Below, in pieces: positions 44,758-53,954 of a stretch of DNA of 64,000 nt. Every line of letters begins with the position of its first letter. Within the stretch, counting starts at the first letter, position 1. The notes under the pieces are model-generated. The model saw nothing but the letters and a program-made list of their open reading frames with translations. It ran no database searches and had not been told where the DNA came from. The position numbers and the translations under genes are program-made. The stretch comes from a delta proteobacterium NaphS2 (lineage in GTDB: Bacteria > Desulfobacterota > DSM-4660 > Desulfatiglandales > Desulfatiglandaceae): positions 1 to 64,000 of the forward strand of contig ADZZ01000348.1 of assembly GCA_000179315.1 (NCBI GenBank), read 5' to 3'.

Positions 44758-45520
44758 TATCGGTTTCAAGTTGGTTGAAGCTGAGCGACTGGCCTCAGCA
44801 ACGATTGAGGAATTCGGGATTTGCTCTCCTGAACACATCAGGATAAGGGACATCGCATTTGCCAAAGGTGCTATGGTTGTCGAAGAGAAACTCACGCGAG
44901 CTGCAGCAAGCATTGTAAAAGCAGGGAATCGCGCAACCATCAGGATTCCTCCAACCGATACCATGGAAAGAAGAAGGTTCAGCATCGCACATGAATTAGG
45001 CCACCTAGTCATGGGTCATGTTGTGTCAATCAAAAAGGTATGCAGCAATGCCGACATGATGGACTGGTATCAGAGCAGTCAGGAAACCCAGGCGAATTTT
45101 TTCGCAAGTGAACTGATTCTTCCAGCCAAATTGGTAAGCAGCCGATGTGATATTGGGAATATCAGTTTTGAGCCAATAAAAAAGATAGCCAAAGATTTCA
45201 GGGCATCCTTGACTGCAACAGCAATAAAATTTGTGAGGCTGTGTCCGGAAAAATGCGCAATCATCTATTCGACCCAAGGAAAGATCAAATGGTTCTATAA
45301 AAGCCCGGATTGGTGGCCATTCATCCATAAGGATAAAAAGCTGGATAAACGGACTTTAGCTTACGATTTTTTTGTGGGTCAACCGATGGACCCGGACCCG
45401 GTTGAAGTGGATGCCGATTCCTGGGTTGAAAGCAGAGGCCTGGATGAAATCGTCGAGCATTCAATCGCATCAACTCAATATGGCTTTGTCCTTTCACTTC
45501 TTTGGATCAAACCGAGATGA
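44750..45520 (+). CDS. ImmA/IrrE-family metallopeptidase
   Basis: About 256 residues. The zinc motif is FSIAHELGHLVMGHV (HExxH) near residue 80, followed by the third ligand region QETQANFFASELILP, as in ImmA/IrrE. These proteases cut repressors or anti-factors on a signal (phage, SOS, radiation). The GTG at 44750 with AAGGG eight bases upstream is preferred; the ATG at 44708 lies inside the previous gene. Last of the three-gene unit; a natural partner for the sigma-like factor or the unknown middle protein. Confidence 0.85.
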   Translation: MIDIGFKLVEAERLASATIEEFGICSPEHIRIRDIAFAKGAMVVEEKLTRAAASIVKAGNRATIRIPPTDTMERRRFSIAHELGHLVMGHVVSIKKVCSNADMMDWYQSSQETQANFFASELILPAKLVSSRCDIGNISFEPIKKIAKDFRASLTATAIKFVRLCPEKCAIIYSTQGKIKWFYKSPDWWPFIHKDKKLDKRTLAYDFFVGQPMDPDPVEVDADSWVESRGLDEIVEHSIASTQYGFVLSLLWIKPR

Positions 45521-45671
45521 TCTTTCATAAGGATCACCTGCACCTGCTCAATCGTGAACCCCTTCTTGCCGCCAATTTTTTCAGCGTCGGGGTGCCTGCC
45601 GGTACGGAGCCGATACCTGAGAATATCAGATAACGGACTTAAAATATTGCATAATGGTAAGAGTCTTTCAC

Positions 45672-45984
45672 ATGGGAAAACTCCGCATCACTGTAGTAGA
45701 AATCAAAGGACATTGCCCTATTTATAAGATCGCTGACAAGATAGTACTGGATGAAGGGTATCGGTTCAATTTGCAGAAAACCAACAATGTCTGCATGCAT
45801 TCCTTTGCTTCTATCATGCCTTACTATGTTGCCCTTTAAAGGTGTAGGCCCGCAAAAGCTGGGATTAGCCCGTGGCGGCAACAAGGCCTGTATTCAATGC
45901 CTCGATCCCGGTGCCTATACCGGTGGCGGCACCGTGGTTTTCGAAATCGAAAAGGTCTCAGAACCAAAAACATCCAACCCATAG
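45672..45984 (+). pseudogene. TIGR04076 family protein, frameshifted
   Basis: The first frame gives LRITVVEIKGHCPIYKIADK...NLQKTNNVCMHSFASIMPYY, the N-terminal part of TIGR04076. At 45834-45839 it stops in CTT TAA; the next frame carries GVGPQKLGLARGGNKACIQC and YTGGGTVVFEIEKV, the remainder. The Cys residues of the family are kept. Either a small deletion or a +1 frameshift at CTT TAA. The function of the family is unknown; about 95 residues if joined. Confidence 0.75.
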
Positions 45985-45997
45985 CAGGAGGCGGTAC

Positions 45998-46279
45998 ATG
46001 ACGCTGACCAAGGAGCGTATTATTGAACGTATTTGGAAAGACACCGATCAGAAAAAGGCTGAAATTCAACGCACATTTGAATCCCTTGTGGAAATCATGA
46101 AACAAACCCTGGCATCCGGCGAAGACATCATGATCAGCGGTTTCGGGAAATTCTGCGTCAGAGAAAAGAAAGCCCGAAGAGGAAGGAACCCGCAGACCGG
46201 AGAGGCCATGGACCTGGACGGCCGCAAAGTGGTCACATTCAAATGCTCGGGGAAATTGAGAGAAAAGCTCAATTCATAA
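45998..46279 (+). CDS. HU/IHF-family DNA-bending protein, second copy
   Basis: 93 residues: TLTKERIIERIWKDTDQKKAEIQ, SGEDIMISGFGKFCVREKKARRGRNPQTGE and VVTFKCSGKLREKLN are IHF-alpha-like. Similar but clearly different from the protein at 16024-16311. AGGAGG lies seven bases before the ATG at 45998; the longer frame to 45872 overlaps the TIGR04076 fragment and is rejected. It borders the leftward ICE-type block and may help in its replication or excision. Confidence 0.88.
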   Translation: MTLTKERIIERIWKDTDQKKAEIQRTFESLVEIMKQTLASGEDIMISGFGKFCVREKKARRGRNPQTGEAMDLDGRKVVTFKCSGKLREKLNS

Positions 46280-46355
46280 AAGCGCCATTGATAAGTTTGG
46301 GGAGGCGTCTTCGAAATTCCTCCCCAAACCCAATGGACCCCATGAAATACCCTTC

Positions 46356-46980
46356 TCAAAAAAGCGTGAACTGGGCATGAACCGGCTTGTCGCTTGCGGC
46401 CATCATCGCATCCAGTTCCGCTTCACTGACCTCGATATGGGTCACTTTCTTTTTCCGCTTCCCCACGTATTCCACAAACTGAACCTTCACAACCCTATCC
46501 CCGATTTTCTCCACTTCGGTACTCGCCTTTTTGATATCCTGTGACGGCATCTCAGCCGCTTCCTCCAAAAGGGTTTCTGCTTCAGGCTCAGGGTCCGTTA
46601 TTTCCCTGTTCATGTTCGTTTCCACCTGCACCTCTTTTTTCCGATAAGCGGCCCAGATATCCTTGAGGCTTTGGCTGTCGCCAGATTCGGCCTTCTCCAG
46701 GAGCATTTTCACCAATTCCCGGGTCATGGAATCTGATGTCTCAGACAGGGCCGCAAGCCCCTTGTCCGACAGTTCCCCTTCCAGGGTCAGGCTCGAAATG
46801 AGCTTGTCGGCCATGAGCCGCATGAGTCGCGTCTGCATGGTCCCGCTGTATGCCAGGAAATAAACTTTGACCGGCTTTTTCTGGGGGATCCGCCAGGACC
46901 GCCGGGAGGCCTGCCTCAACGTGTAGGTGCTCATGGGGATCTGATAGAAGACGATAGAGGGAAAATCCAACAGATCCATC
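46356..46980 (-). pseudogene. SNF2-type helicase, C-terminal part (split by IS21)
   Basis: The last 200 residues of the helicase whose first part is 49943-51637. It starts DLLDFPSIVFYQIP, then STYTLRQASRRSWRIPQK (motif VI-like), and ends in a charged tail. The IS21 element sits between Met-Asp of the first part and Leu-Leu of this one. Rejoined without one target copy the frame is continuous at VGMDLLDFPS. Some N-terminally truncated product could start at the ATG within the duplication. Confidence 0.85.
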
Positions 46981-47148
46981 TCGAAACGTCAACCGAAAAT
47001 TGACCCCTTGCGTCAACCGAAAATTGACCCCTCTATGATTTAATAGTTTTGCATTTATCCATATTCTGGTACGCTGTTTTCACCTGCTCGGAGGATAGGG
47101 CAACTGCTGGGAAGCAACCCGAGCGCCGAAGCAGGTGACGTAGGCATG

Positions 47149-47172
47149 GGGCCGTACTCGATAGTACGGCCC
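47149..47172 (-). terminator. hairpin in the IS21 left end
   Basis: GGGCCGTACT (47149-47158) and AGTACGGCCC (47163-47172) pair perfectly around CGAT. It lies behind the passenger gene. There is no long T run on either side, so it may act as a weak terminator or protect the RNA end. The remaining bases 46981-47314 have only the IS end repeats. Confidence 0.5.
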
Positions 47173-47314
47173 TTTCCTCATGTCTATAATGCGTTAAATC
47201 CCGGGGGTTTGGGGGCTGGCCCCCATTTAAATCAGTCAAACATTCCTTCAAGTCGCCAAATATTTTTGAATTAAGCTATTTATATGGTTTACAGCAACGA
47301 TTCGCGGAGTTGGG

Positions 47315-47566
47315 TTAAGTTATTTGCTTCAACAACTCCAGTGCTTTCTCCTGACTTTTCCCAATTTCAGACCGCGATACGTCACCAATTAGAATCGGAT
47401 AAGTATATCCGGTTTCTTGGACCAGGAGTCCGCCGAACGCATCTGCGATCCTGTAAATATAGTAATCCTCAAGGTCATCAAACCAGGTGGTGTTTTCATC
47501 TGTAAACTCAAAACTGACTGTTTCCAGCCTGCCCTTTAACGTATTGTATATAGTGATTTCTTTCAT
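47315..47566 (-). CDS. passenger protein of the IS21 element
   Basis: 83 residues: KEITIYNTLKGRLETVSFEFTD, then DLEDYYIYRIADAFGGLL and TYPILIGDVSRSEIG. A mixed alpha/beta small protein; no family recognised. The ATG at 47566 overlaps the istB stop (ATGA) and has AAAGGAG at a good distance inside istB, so translation is coupled. IS21 elements normally carry only istA and istB; a third coupled gene is unusual. Confidence 0.7.
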   Translation of the reverse strand: MKEITIYNTLKGRLETVSFEFTDENTTWFDDLEDYYIYRIADAFGGLLVQETGYTYPILIGDVSRSEIGKSQEKALELLKQIT

Positions 47567-48318
47567 TTGGGGCTCCTTTTCAATGTTTCCTTTAAACGGT
47601 AACTGTCCCAGTCGCAATTGATGATGTGGGCCTTATGCGTTACCCGATCCAGCAGCGCTGCCGTCATACTGGGATCACCAAATATTTCCGTCCAGTCTCC
47701 AAATCCCTTATTGGTGGTTATGATGACGGATTTTCTTTCGTGACGTTCCGCCAATATTTGGAAAATCAGCTGTGCCCCTTCCTTGGAAAAAGGAATGTAT
47801 CCCAGTTCATCAATAATGAGCAGTCCGTAAGAGGCATACCGTTTGACTGCTCGGCCTAACTGTTTTTCATCTCTGGCTTCAATAAGTTCATTGGCTAGGC
47901 CGCAGCCGGTGACAAAACGGGACCTGATTCCCTGCTTGCAAGCCTCCATGCCCAAAGCTGTGGATAGGTGCGTTTTCCCGGCGCCGCTTTTCCCAGCAAA
48001 AATTATATTGCGGCTTTTTTTCACGTAATCGCAATTGGCAAGCTCCTTCATGAGCCGGACGTCCAGTCCGGGAGCTGCATCAAAATCGAATGTTTCCATT
48101 GGCTTTAAGATGGGGAATTTGGCCTCCTGCAGTCGCCTTTTGCGGCCATTCTCCTGTCGGGTCTGAACTTCGGCCTCACTCAGATTTAAAAGGAATTCCT
48201 CATAACTCAGGCTCTCCTGATTCGCTTGACGGATCACGCCCTCCAGCTCACGGAGCATCGTGGACAGTTTCAATTTTTTGAGATTCTCAATTAAGAGTGC
48301 TTTCATACCGGCGTTCAT
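47563..48318 (-). CDS. istB: IS21 helper ATPase
   Basis: 251 residues. Walker A GKSGAGKTHLSTALG near residue 105 and Walker B GLLIIDELGYIPF near residue 165, in the DnaC/IstB fold with the N-terminal helical region KLKLSTMLRELEG. IstB directs IstA to its target with ATP. The ATG at 48318 behind GGAGGTGG overlaps the istA stop. Longer frame to 48411 is inside istA and rejected. Confidence 0.92.
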   Translation of the reverse strand: MNAGMKALLIENLKKLKLSTMLRELEGVIRQANQESLSYEEFLLNLSEAEVQTRQENGRKRRLQEAKFPILKPMETFDFDAAPGLDVRLMKELANCDYVKKSRNIIFAGKSGAGKTHLSTALGMEACKQGIRSRFVTGCGLANELIEARDEKQLGRAVKRYASYGLLIIDELGYIPFSKEGAQLIFQILAERHERKSVIITTNKGFGDWTEIFGDPSMTAALLDRVTHKAHIINCDWDSYRLKETLKRSPK

Positions 48319-49856
48319 CGTCCACCTCCGATCTGTCCGTAAATGGATACGTCCGGAGCCGGAAAGGTCTGCCAGTTTTCCAGGGCTGAAAACGATTGAT
48401 CCCTGCCACATTCTCTATGGATTAAGATGTGTTTAACGGCCTGGCTGGAGCCCGCCCCCGATGATAGCGCCGTCTCAACTGCCGATTCGATGGCTTCGGC
48501 AGAGTGGCCTTTGTAGAGCATCAAAACCAGAATGAACTCCTTGACACCTTTGGTATATCCCTGCTTTTGGCAGAATTTATCCAAAAGCCGTTCCAGACAA
48601 ACAGGCCAGTTCGAACGCCATTGCCTGATAACACGGGCTGATTCAAATGCCTGGGGCCGCTTTAAAATCAGTTCAAGATAATGCTCAGGGAGAAGACTCC
48701 ATTTGTTGTTCCCAAAAAGTCGCCCATGTGATGCGATTTTTTTGCTTCCGTAAAATATCTCCACCTCATCCACATATAAAACCACACGGACTTTACAATA
48801 GGCATACGCTGTTGGGACCGAATATCGATTCTTATCCACCATGACCGTGGAGTATTTATCCACCTTGCAGCCTGCGGTTTCAAGGTTGCTGAACTGGATG
48901 TCCGGCAGGGACAACAGATCCCCCTTTTCCTTCTCATACAGTTCATTGACCGTGTGCTCCCTGCCGTCAATTTGATGACCGCCATAGGAAAGACAATCTT
49001 TGAGAAGTCTTTGGTTCAGTTCTTCCAGGGAATCGGACTTTGGAACAGGAACCATGTAGTTGCGTCGTGCATATCCCACCAAACCCTCGACACCGCCTTT
49101 TTCATGACCTTGACCCCGATTGCAGAACCGGGGCTCAAAATTGTAGTACCCCCGGAACTTGTCATACGACTCCTGGAGAACACGATTTTTCCCACGCAGT
49201 ATCTTTTGGACCGCGGTTGTTAGGTTGTCATAGATTAGGACAGGAAAAACACCGCCAAAAAATGAGAACCCTTTTATATGACCGTCAAAAAAGGCCTGTT
49301 GCCGCTCGCAGGGATAACACCGAACCAAATGCTTTCCGGAAAATTTGGATCGCATGCAAAAGAGTTTCAGCCGTGTTTCGACACCCCCTAAAATGGCAAT
49401 GCAGTTTCCCCAGTCCACCTCGGCTTCGACGCCGGTCTGTGGATCTGATGGTATAAATACCTCACGACCACTAACGCCCAATCTCAATTTTGCCTCGCGA
49501 ACATATCGCCGGACAGTTGTCTCAGATCCTTGAAAAGCATGCTCCTGTTTGAGACGATTAAAAACCCGCACCGCCGTATGCCGCTGCTTTTTGGGACGAT
49601 CCTTATCATCCTTCAACCATCGGTCGATGGTTCTAATATAGGGGGCCAAAACAGGGTATGCTTGTCCAATCCTTGGCTTATAACCGCTGTATTCTCCCCG
49701 AAGAACCTTCTTAACTGTATTTTTGGAATGTCCCGTCTCCCGGGCAATTTGTTTTATGGCTTTGCCATAAACCCTATGTGCCGTCCGTATGTAGCTGTAT
49801 TGATCCACCGTGAGCATTCTCCTTTCTGCCTCCAGCATAGGATTGATATTTAGCAA
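48315..49856 (-). CDS. istA: IS21 transposase
   Basis: Up to 513 residues. N-terminal helix-turn-helix (KAIKQIARETGHSKNTVKKVL), integrase core with acids in EAEVDWGNC, FPVLIYDNLTTAV and KGGVEGLVGYARRNY, and a C-terminal beta domain (YSVPTAYAYCKVRVVLY). Start uncertain: TTG 49856, ATG 49838 or ATG 49817 (MLTVDQYSY), the last just behind AAGGAG. Forms an operon with istB and the passenger gene. It binds the repeated end sites of the element. Confidence 0.92.
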   Translation of the reverse strand: MLNINPMLEAERRMLTVDQYSYIRTAHRVYGKAIKQIARETGHSKNTVKKVLRGEYSGYKPRIGQAYPVLAPYIRTIDRWLKDDKDRPKKQRHTAVRVFNRLKQEHAFQGSETTVRRYVREAKLRLGVSGREVFIPSDPQTGVEAEVDWGNCIAILGGVETRLKLFCMRSKFSGKHLVRCYPCERQQAFFDGHIKGFSFFGGVFPVLIYDNLTTAVQKILRGKNRVLQESYDKFRGYYNFEPRFCNRGQGHEKGGVEGLVGYARRNYMVPVPKSDSLEELNQRLLKDCLSYGGHQIDGREHTVNELYEKEKGDLLSLPDIQFSNLETAGCKVDKYSTVMVDKNRYSVPTAYAYCKVRVVLYVDEVEIFYGSKKIASHGRLFGNNKWSLLPEHYLELILKRPQAFESARVIRQWRSNWPVCLERLLDKFCQKQGYTKGVKEFILVLMLYKGHSAEAIESAVETALSSGAGSSQAVKHILIHRECGRDQSFSALENWQTFPAPDVSIYGQIGGGR

Positions 49857-49942
49857 TCCTTCTTACCAGAGGTCCACTCAGGGGGGTCAATTTTAGGTTG
49901 TCGTTTTGGCCTTTAGGGGGTCAGTTTTAGGTTAGCGAAACC

Positions 49943-51637
49943 ATCCATCCCTACCTCCACCTTCCTGGGGTTGGTCATGAGCACATCCAGTCCCTGCTTG
50001 ACCCATTTGTCGATGATTTTGGCCCTTCCTTCCGTATCCCCGGACTTCAGGACCTTCACACGGATGCCTTCTTCCTCCAGCATGGAGACGATCCTGGGAC
50101 TGATGTCTGTAGAAAGGGAATTCTGGAAATAGACCAGCACCTTTCGGCCCTGTCTCAGCTCACGCTTGAGGATGGAAATAAGCTCATGCTCCTTGGGCAT
50201 GACGCCCTCAAGGGGCGGGCCATAGGCCACAAGCTCCTTTGTATGGGGATGGATGACTTTCACCCCTTTGTAGATTCGCTCCGGGTAGGACAAAAGGGCA
50301 TGCAAATACCCGCCTAGCAGGGAATGGTCCCCCACGGCCAGGGCCTGACGCAGCGCCGCCTTGAGGGTATCCTCAAAGACCGCATACAGCTCCGCCATTT
50401 GTGGATCCATGGAAAGCTCGATCACATCCTCGTGATAGGGCTGAAGATGCTCCATGCAGTCCGACAGTCGCATGAACACCGAGTTCGGGATGAACATCTT
50501 TCCCAAAAGGAGTGGACTGATCCCCGGCTTTTCCTTGACCACCACGCTTCGTTTGGCCTTTGTGGTCAACCCGTCCTCTTCTTTCACCGTGGTGATCTTC
50601 TCCAGCACCCCGTACCGCTCGATAAACCGCTTCGGGTTGCCCCACAGGTTCTTGTCTTCGAGCATGAGCTGGGGATGGGTCCGGAACAGGAGATGATAGA
50701 CATCCGATGCATAGCCGCCTGCAAGCGTCCCCGTAAGACACAGGATGTACCGGCAGGAAGCGGCCAGTGCACCGAACGCATACCCCTGGCCGGAACGGTT
50801 CTTGTACATGTGCACCTCGTCCGCAACCAAAAGATCGAAGCACCCTTTCATTTTCTCCTTTATATACTTGGCAGGAATGTATTTGCGATAGTTCTTCCGG
50901 GAGATGTCCGGCTGCCAGAGCGGTTCATTGCAGGGGACCATAATTTTCCGATGCATACCCTCATCCGGCTCGTACACCCACTTCATCTCAAAATTGTTGC
51001 ATACATATTTCTTTTTGAATCTCCCCTGGGCATTGGTCTCAAAAACCCCCAACGGACACATATCCGGATCCAGAAGTTCCTGACCGCACCCGGGGCAGAA
51101 CAGCCGTGTGCCTCTTGTGATCACTGCCGGCCGCCACAAAAACCCGGTCTTGGCCCGCTCCCTGCCGATGACAAAGAACTCCAGACCGGTGGGGGAAGGC
51201 CCCTTTCGGATACCTTCTAACCGCCGGATCACGTCCTTTCCATTGAGATTGCTGACCTTCACACCGGATACACTTTCCCTGATTTCCTGAATCCACTTCA
51301 ATACCAGATGGGGTGGGCAGATCACCAGAACCCGCCTGAGTCCGTTCAGCCTGTGAAGGAGGTGGGACACCGCAATGGCCATGAGAGTCTTGCCCGTGCC
51401 CATTTCACACACCGTGTAGACCGCCTTGTTCCCTGCCATGAGGGACTTGTAACCGGCCTTGATGATCTCTTCCTGGGATGGAAACGGTTTCTTTTTTAGC
51501 TCGGCAAGCAGGTGCGAAAGCCCTTCTTCCTTTCGCGTGGAAGGGTCATGGATGACCCTCAGTTCCCGGGTGACCTTCTCGGCCATGCTTTCGCCATACG
51601 TTTCCAGAAAATCCTTAAGCGAAATTGCGTTTACCAT
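49943..51637 (-). pseudogene. SNF2/DEAD-type helicase, N-terminal part (split by IS21)
   Basis: About 565 residues. Motif I is TVCEMGTGKTLMAIAVSHLL near residue 73, motif II LLVADEVHMYKN, motif III LCLTGTLAGGYAS and motif V VLMTNPRKVEVGMD. An inserted zinc-ribbon (LFCPGCGQELLDPDMC) lies between I and II. With the C-terminal part at 46356-46980 the intact gene would be about 770 residues. Helicases of this type are usual in plasmid/ICE blocks with DUF6094 and ArdC-like genes. The IS21 insertion removes motif VI. It overlaps the start region of 51615-52229. Confidence 0.88.
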
Positions 51638-52229
51638 GATGATCGTCTCCTTTCCATTTCATGCAGTCCAGGATTTCAGGAACCTTGTTCTTGAATGCCT
51701 TTGATATGAGGTCCTGGAGCTGTTTCGGGTGAAACCTGAATGCAAAACCCTGGTAACTACCAACCAGGGTCTCGAGCCTTGTCAGCCATCCGTCCTGGTT
51801 CTCGAACAGCCACCACAGCCAGTCCGTCCATGAGGGATGAAGGGGGGTGTCCACCCTTTCATCCAGGTGACGGAAGAACAGCTCTTCCCTTTCCGGTGTC
51901 TTGTCCGTGAAAATGAAGAACCGGTTCTGTTCCTCTTCTACGGTATCGGGCAGGGTCAGTATCGGGTAGAGCATGGCATGAGCCCGGGCAGAGGGGAGTT
52001 TCTTCAGTTGAACCTTGTACCCGAGATCCGCCCGCATCAGATAGTATTCGCCTCCTTCCAGCTCGATACTGATTCCGTAGCTCTCCAAAAAATTGGCGAT
52101 GATCCCTTTGACCGCAGCCTGATACCCGCAGATGGACATGAAATAGGCTGTATCCGTTTCCTTCGGGTCTACGATGAGATGCGAACAAAACGCCCGGATC
52201 CCGGTAGCCATGATTGGATGGAGTTTCAT
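51615..52229 (-). CDS. ICE-associated protein of unknown function
   Basis: 204 residues: KLHPIMATGIRAFCSHLIVD, AAVKGIIANFLESYGISIELE, and TLPDTVEEEQNRFFIFTDKTPEREELFF. Mixed alpha/beta; no motif recognised. It lies 13 bases behind the DUF6094 gene and overlaps the helicase start by 23 bases, so it belongs to the same operon. Similar genes are, in my memory, neighbours of DUF6094 and the helicase on large plasmids, but I can name no function. Confidence 0.7.
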   Translation of the reverse strand: MKLHPIMATGIRAFCSHLIVDPKETDTAYFMSICGYQAAVKGIIANFLESYGISIELEGGEYYLMRADLGYKVQLKKLPSARAHAMLYPILTLPDTVEEEQNRFFIFTDKTPEREELFFRHLDERVDTPLHPSWTDWLWWLFENQDGWLTRLETLVGSYQGFAFRFHPKQLQDLISKAFKNKVPEILDCMKWKGDDHHGKRNFA

Positions 52230-52241
52230 GATTTTCTCCTT

Positions 52242-53276
52242 TCATTGAATGGTGCATATTGCACCTTTTCGGTTGAATGCCTTGATGAAGGGTTTGATCT
52301 GGTCCCGCTCGATATGCCTTTCCCTATCGCCGTCGATTTCGACGGAATGGAGGACCTCCTTTTTTGTCCTTCCCTTGACCAAAAGCGGATTTTTCCTGTC
52401 CGGGTCCCAGACGACGCCGTTCATAAACCCGCCGGCAATGAACTGTGCCAGATGCCCGTACTTGAGCGGCATGACCGCATGAATTTTCTCTGTCATCCGC
52501 AAGGGGGTCGTCATCTCCCTGAACCGTTCGAAAAGACCATGTTCATGGATCTCTTCCGCCAGTTCCTCCGGATCGATGGTTTTACTCATGAAGATGAAAC
52601 GGCCTGCTGATGGGGTTTTGGGGACCTCGTAGATTACCGGCGGTTCTTCGTTAAGATAAGGGACCGGGGCTTGCTGACGGCCGCAGTCTTTGAGGTACCG
52701 GGCGGCCTCGTCGTCCTTTCCGGGTGTTTTCTTCCGGCGGCCCAAAACGGCCACCTGCTTGAACGTCTGGTATTCTTCCTTTGGGAACCTGAAAATGCGT
52801 AGTTGCTCGAATCGATAGGAAAGCATCCTGGCGATATGCCCGTCGAGTCTTTTCTGGGGAATCAGATAGACCAGAATGCCTCCGGAACAGAGATAGGGGA
52901 CGCAATCCCTCAAAAAGGTTCTTTCCATCCGTTCGGATGTTTGTGTTTCCTCATCTTTTACAGACCAGTCATAAGGCGGGTTGAGCCACAAAAGACTGAA
53001 GGATTTGTGGCTGATGCGGGTGTTCTGGTAATCCGTCACCAGGCACCGGGCAAGTAATCTTCCGGCCTTTTCACCGCGATCGAGATCGATCTCGATGCCG
53101 TAGGTATCGGCCTGAAGACGATTGCCGACCATGGATAAAGCGGCCCCATCACCGGCGCACGGGTCCAGGGCCCGGATAAGCCCCGGGCGCTTCCGCTTGA
53201 GACATTTCACGATAATTTTCGTCACCCTCTCAGGAGTCGGGTAATAGCCCATCTTGGCTTGTGCTGCCAATCTCAT
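52242..53276 (-). CDS. DUF6094-type adenine methyltransferase
   Basis: About 344 residues. Motif X/I reads KMGYYPTPERVTKIIV and RALDPCAGDGAAL, and motif IV SLLWLNPPYDWSV, an N6-adenine methylase pattern. The C-terminal half has a long DUF6094 extension (MPLKYGHLAQFIAGGFMNGVV). Probably methylates element DNA, guarding against host restriction. The ATG at 53276 behind GGAGGA is preferred to 53330. A terminator-like hairpin with six U ends only about a dozen bases before the start. Confidence 0.85.
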   Translation of the reverse strand: MRLAAQAKMGYYPTPERVTKIIVKCLKRKRPGLIRALDPCAGDGAALSMVGNRLQADTYGIEIDLDRGEKAGRLLARCLVTDYQNTRISHKSFSLLWLNPPYDWSVKDEETQTSERMERTFLRDCVPYLCSGGILVYLIPQKRLDGHIARMLSYRFEQLRIFRFPKEEYQTFKQVAVLGRRKKTPGKDDEAARYLKDCGRQQAPVPYLNEEPPVIYEVPKTPSAGRFIFMSKTIDPEELAEEIHEHGLFERFREMTTPLRMTEKIHAVMPLKYGHLAQFIAGGFMNGVVWDPDRKNPLLVKGRTKKEVLHSVEIDGDRERHIERDQIKPFIKAFNRKGAICTIQ

Positions 53277-53288
53277 ATCTTCCTCCAT

Positions 53289-53339
53289 AAAAAAGGGGCC
53301 TCCCTTCGCTTTTTTCAATAAAAGTCCCAAAGAGCCCCC
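53289..53339 (-). terminator. terminator-like hairpin before the DUF6094 gene
   Basis: On the minus strand GGGGGCTC and GGGAGGCCCC pair with one mismatch over a 27-base loop and are followed by TTTTTT (53294-53289). The start codon lies at 53276, leaving room for a ribosome binding site but not for a promoter. Confidence 0.55.
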
Positions 53340-53404
53340 GATTGTTAAGTACGATTAAAATCCTATTTGGAAAACACACGGCTGCTTTGCGAAAGTCCTA
53401 CAGC

Positions 53405-53872
53405 TCAGGCAAAAGTGACGGTAAAAAATTCCTGCCATGCCATGTGAAAAGGCATTTCCCTTGTTTCAAAGGGAAGGCCGTACTGGTAAAGCATCTCGGT
53501 GAGCCCGCTTTCCCAGTGAAGCGCCACCGGCTTTCCGGTCTTCCTGGCGTATTCCACCTCAAATCCCGTTCCACCGGTACACCCGTCCTCGCGGCTCAGA
53601 AAGGCATGAACCAGATCGCATCTCTCGATGAGTTGGCGGTTTCTCTCGTAATACCTTTCCGCCACCTCAAACTTGGACCGGATGTGGGTCAAATCCGGGA
53701 CAAAAACCTCCAAATCCATGCCCCGTTTTTCCGCCGCTTGAATGGTCCATGTGCATACGCCTCTGCATTTGCTTGTAACGATGACTGAATCGATGGGGAG
53801 ATATTCCACCAAATCGATGACCGACTGTCTGTCCCGGTATTTCCGGGCTCCGACAATTCCGACTAAGGCCAT
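53405..53872 (-). CDS. SLOG-family nucleotide-binding protein (DUF2493/YspA-like)
   Basis: 155 residues with a Rossmann-like SLOG fold: MALVGIVGARKYRDRQSV, VIVTSKCRGVCTWTIQAAEKRG, ERNRQLIERCDLVHAF and GGTGFEVEYARKTGKP. SLOG proteins sense or process nucleotide-derived signals; some belong to defence systems. AAAGGAGG lies before the ATG. It sits alone between two terminator-type hairpins in the leftward block. Complete in length. Confidence 0.75.
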   Translation of the reverse strand: MALVGIVGARKYRDRQSVIDLVEYLPIDSVIVTSKCRGVCTWTIQAAEKRGMDLEVFVPDLTHIRSKFEVAERYYERNRQLIERCDLVHAFLSREDGCTGGTGFEVEYARKTGKPVALHWESGLTEMLYQYGLPFETREMPFHMAWQEFFTVTFA

Positions 53873-53893
53873 TTAGACCCTCCTTTCAAAGAC

Positions 53894-53927
53894 AAAAAAA
53901 GCCCTTCCGAAAAACACCGGAAGGGCT
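53894..53927 (-). terminator. terminator hairpin before the SLOG gene
   Basis: On the minus strand AGCCCTTCCG (53927-53918) and CGGAAGGGCT (53909-53900) pair perfectly around an eight-base loop and run into TTTTTTT (53900-53894). The SLOG start is at 53872, 21 bases further. Confidence 0.75.
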
Positions 53928-53954
53928 CTTAAGAAATGTGTTTATTGTTTTAGG

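Larger units (their letters stand above)
46981..49942 (-). mobile_element. IS21-family element
   Basis: 2962 bases with istA, istB and a passenger gene, flanked by the 7-bp duplication ATCCATC (46974-46980 and 49943-49949). The ends carry related repeats: GTCAACCGAAAATTGACCCC twice on the left (46988-47007, 47012-47031), and GGGGTCAATTTTAGGTTG and GGGGTCAGTTTTAGGTTAG on the right (49883-49900, 49917-49935), the multiple end sites expected for IstA. It interrupts the SNF2-type helicase gene. Intact by inspection and so possibly recent. Confidence 0.88.
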
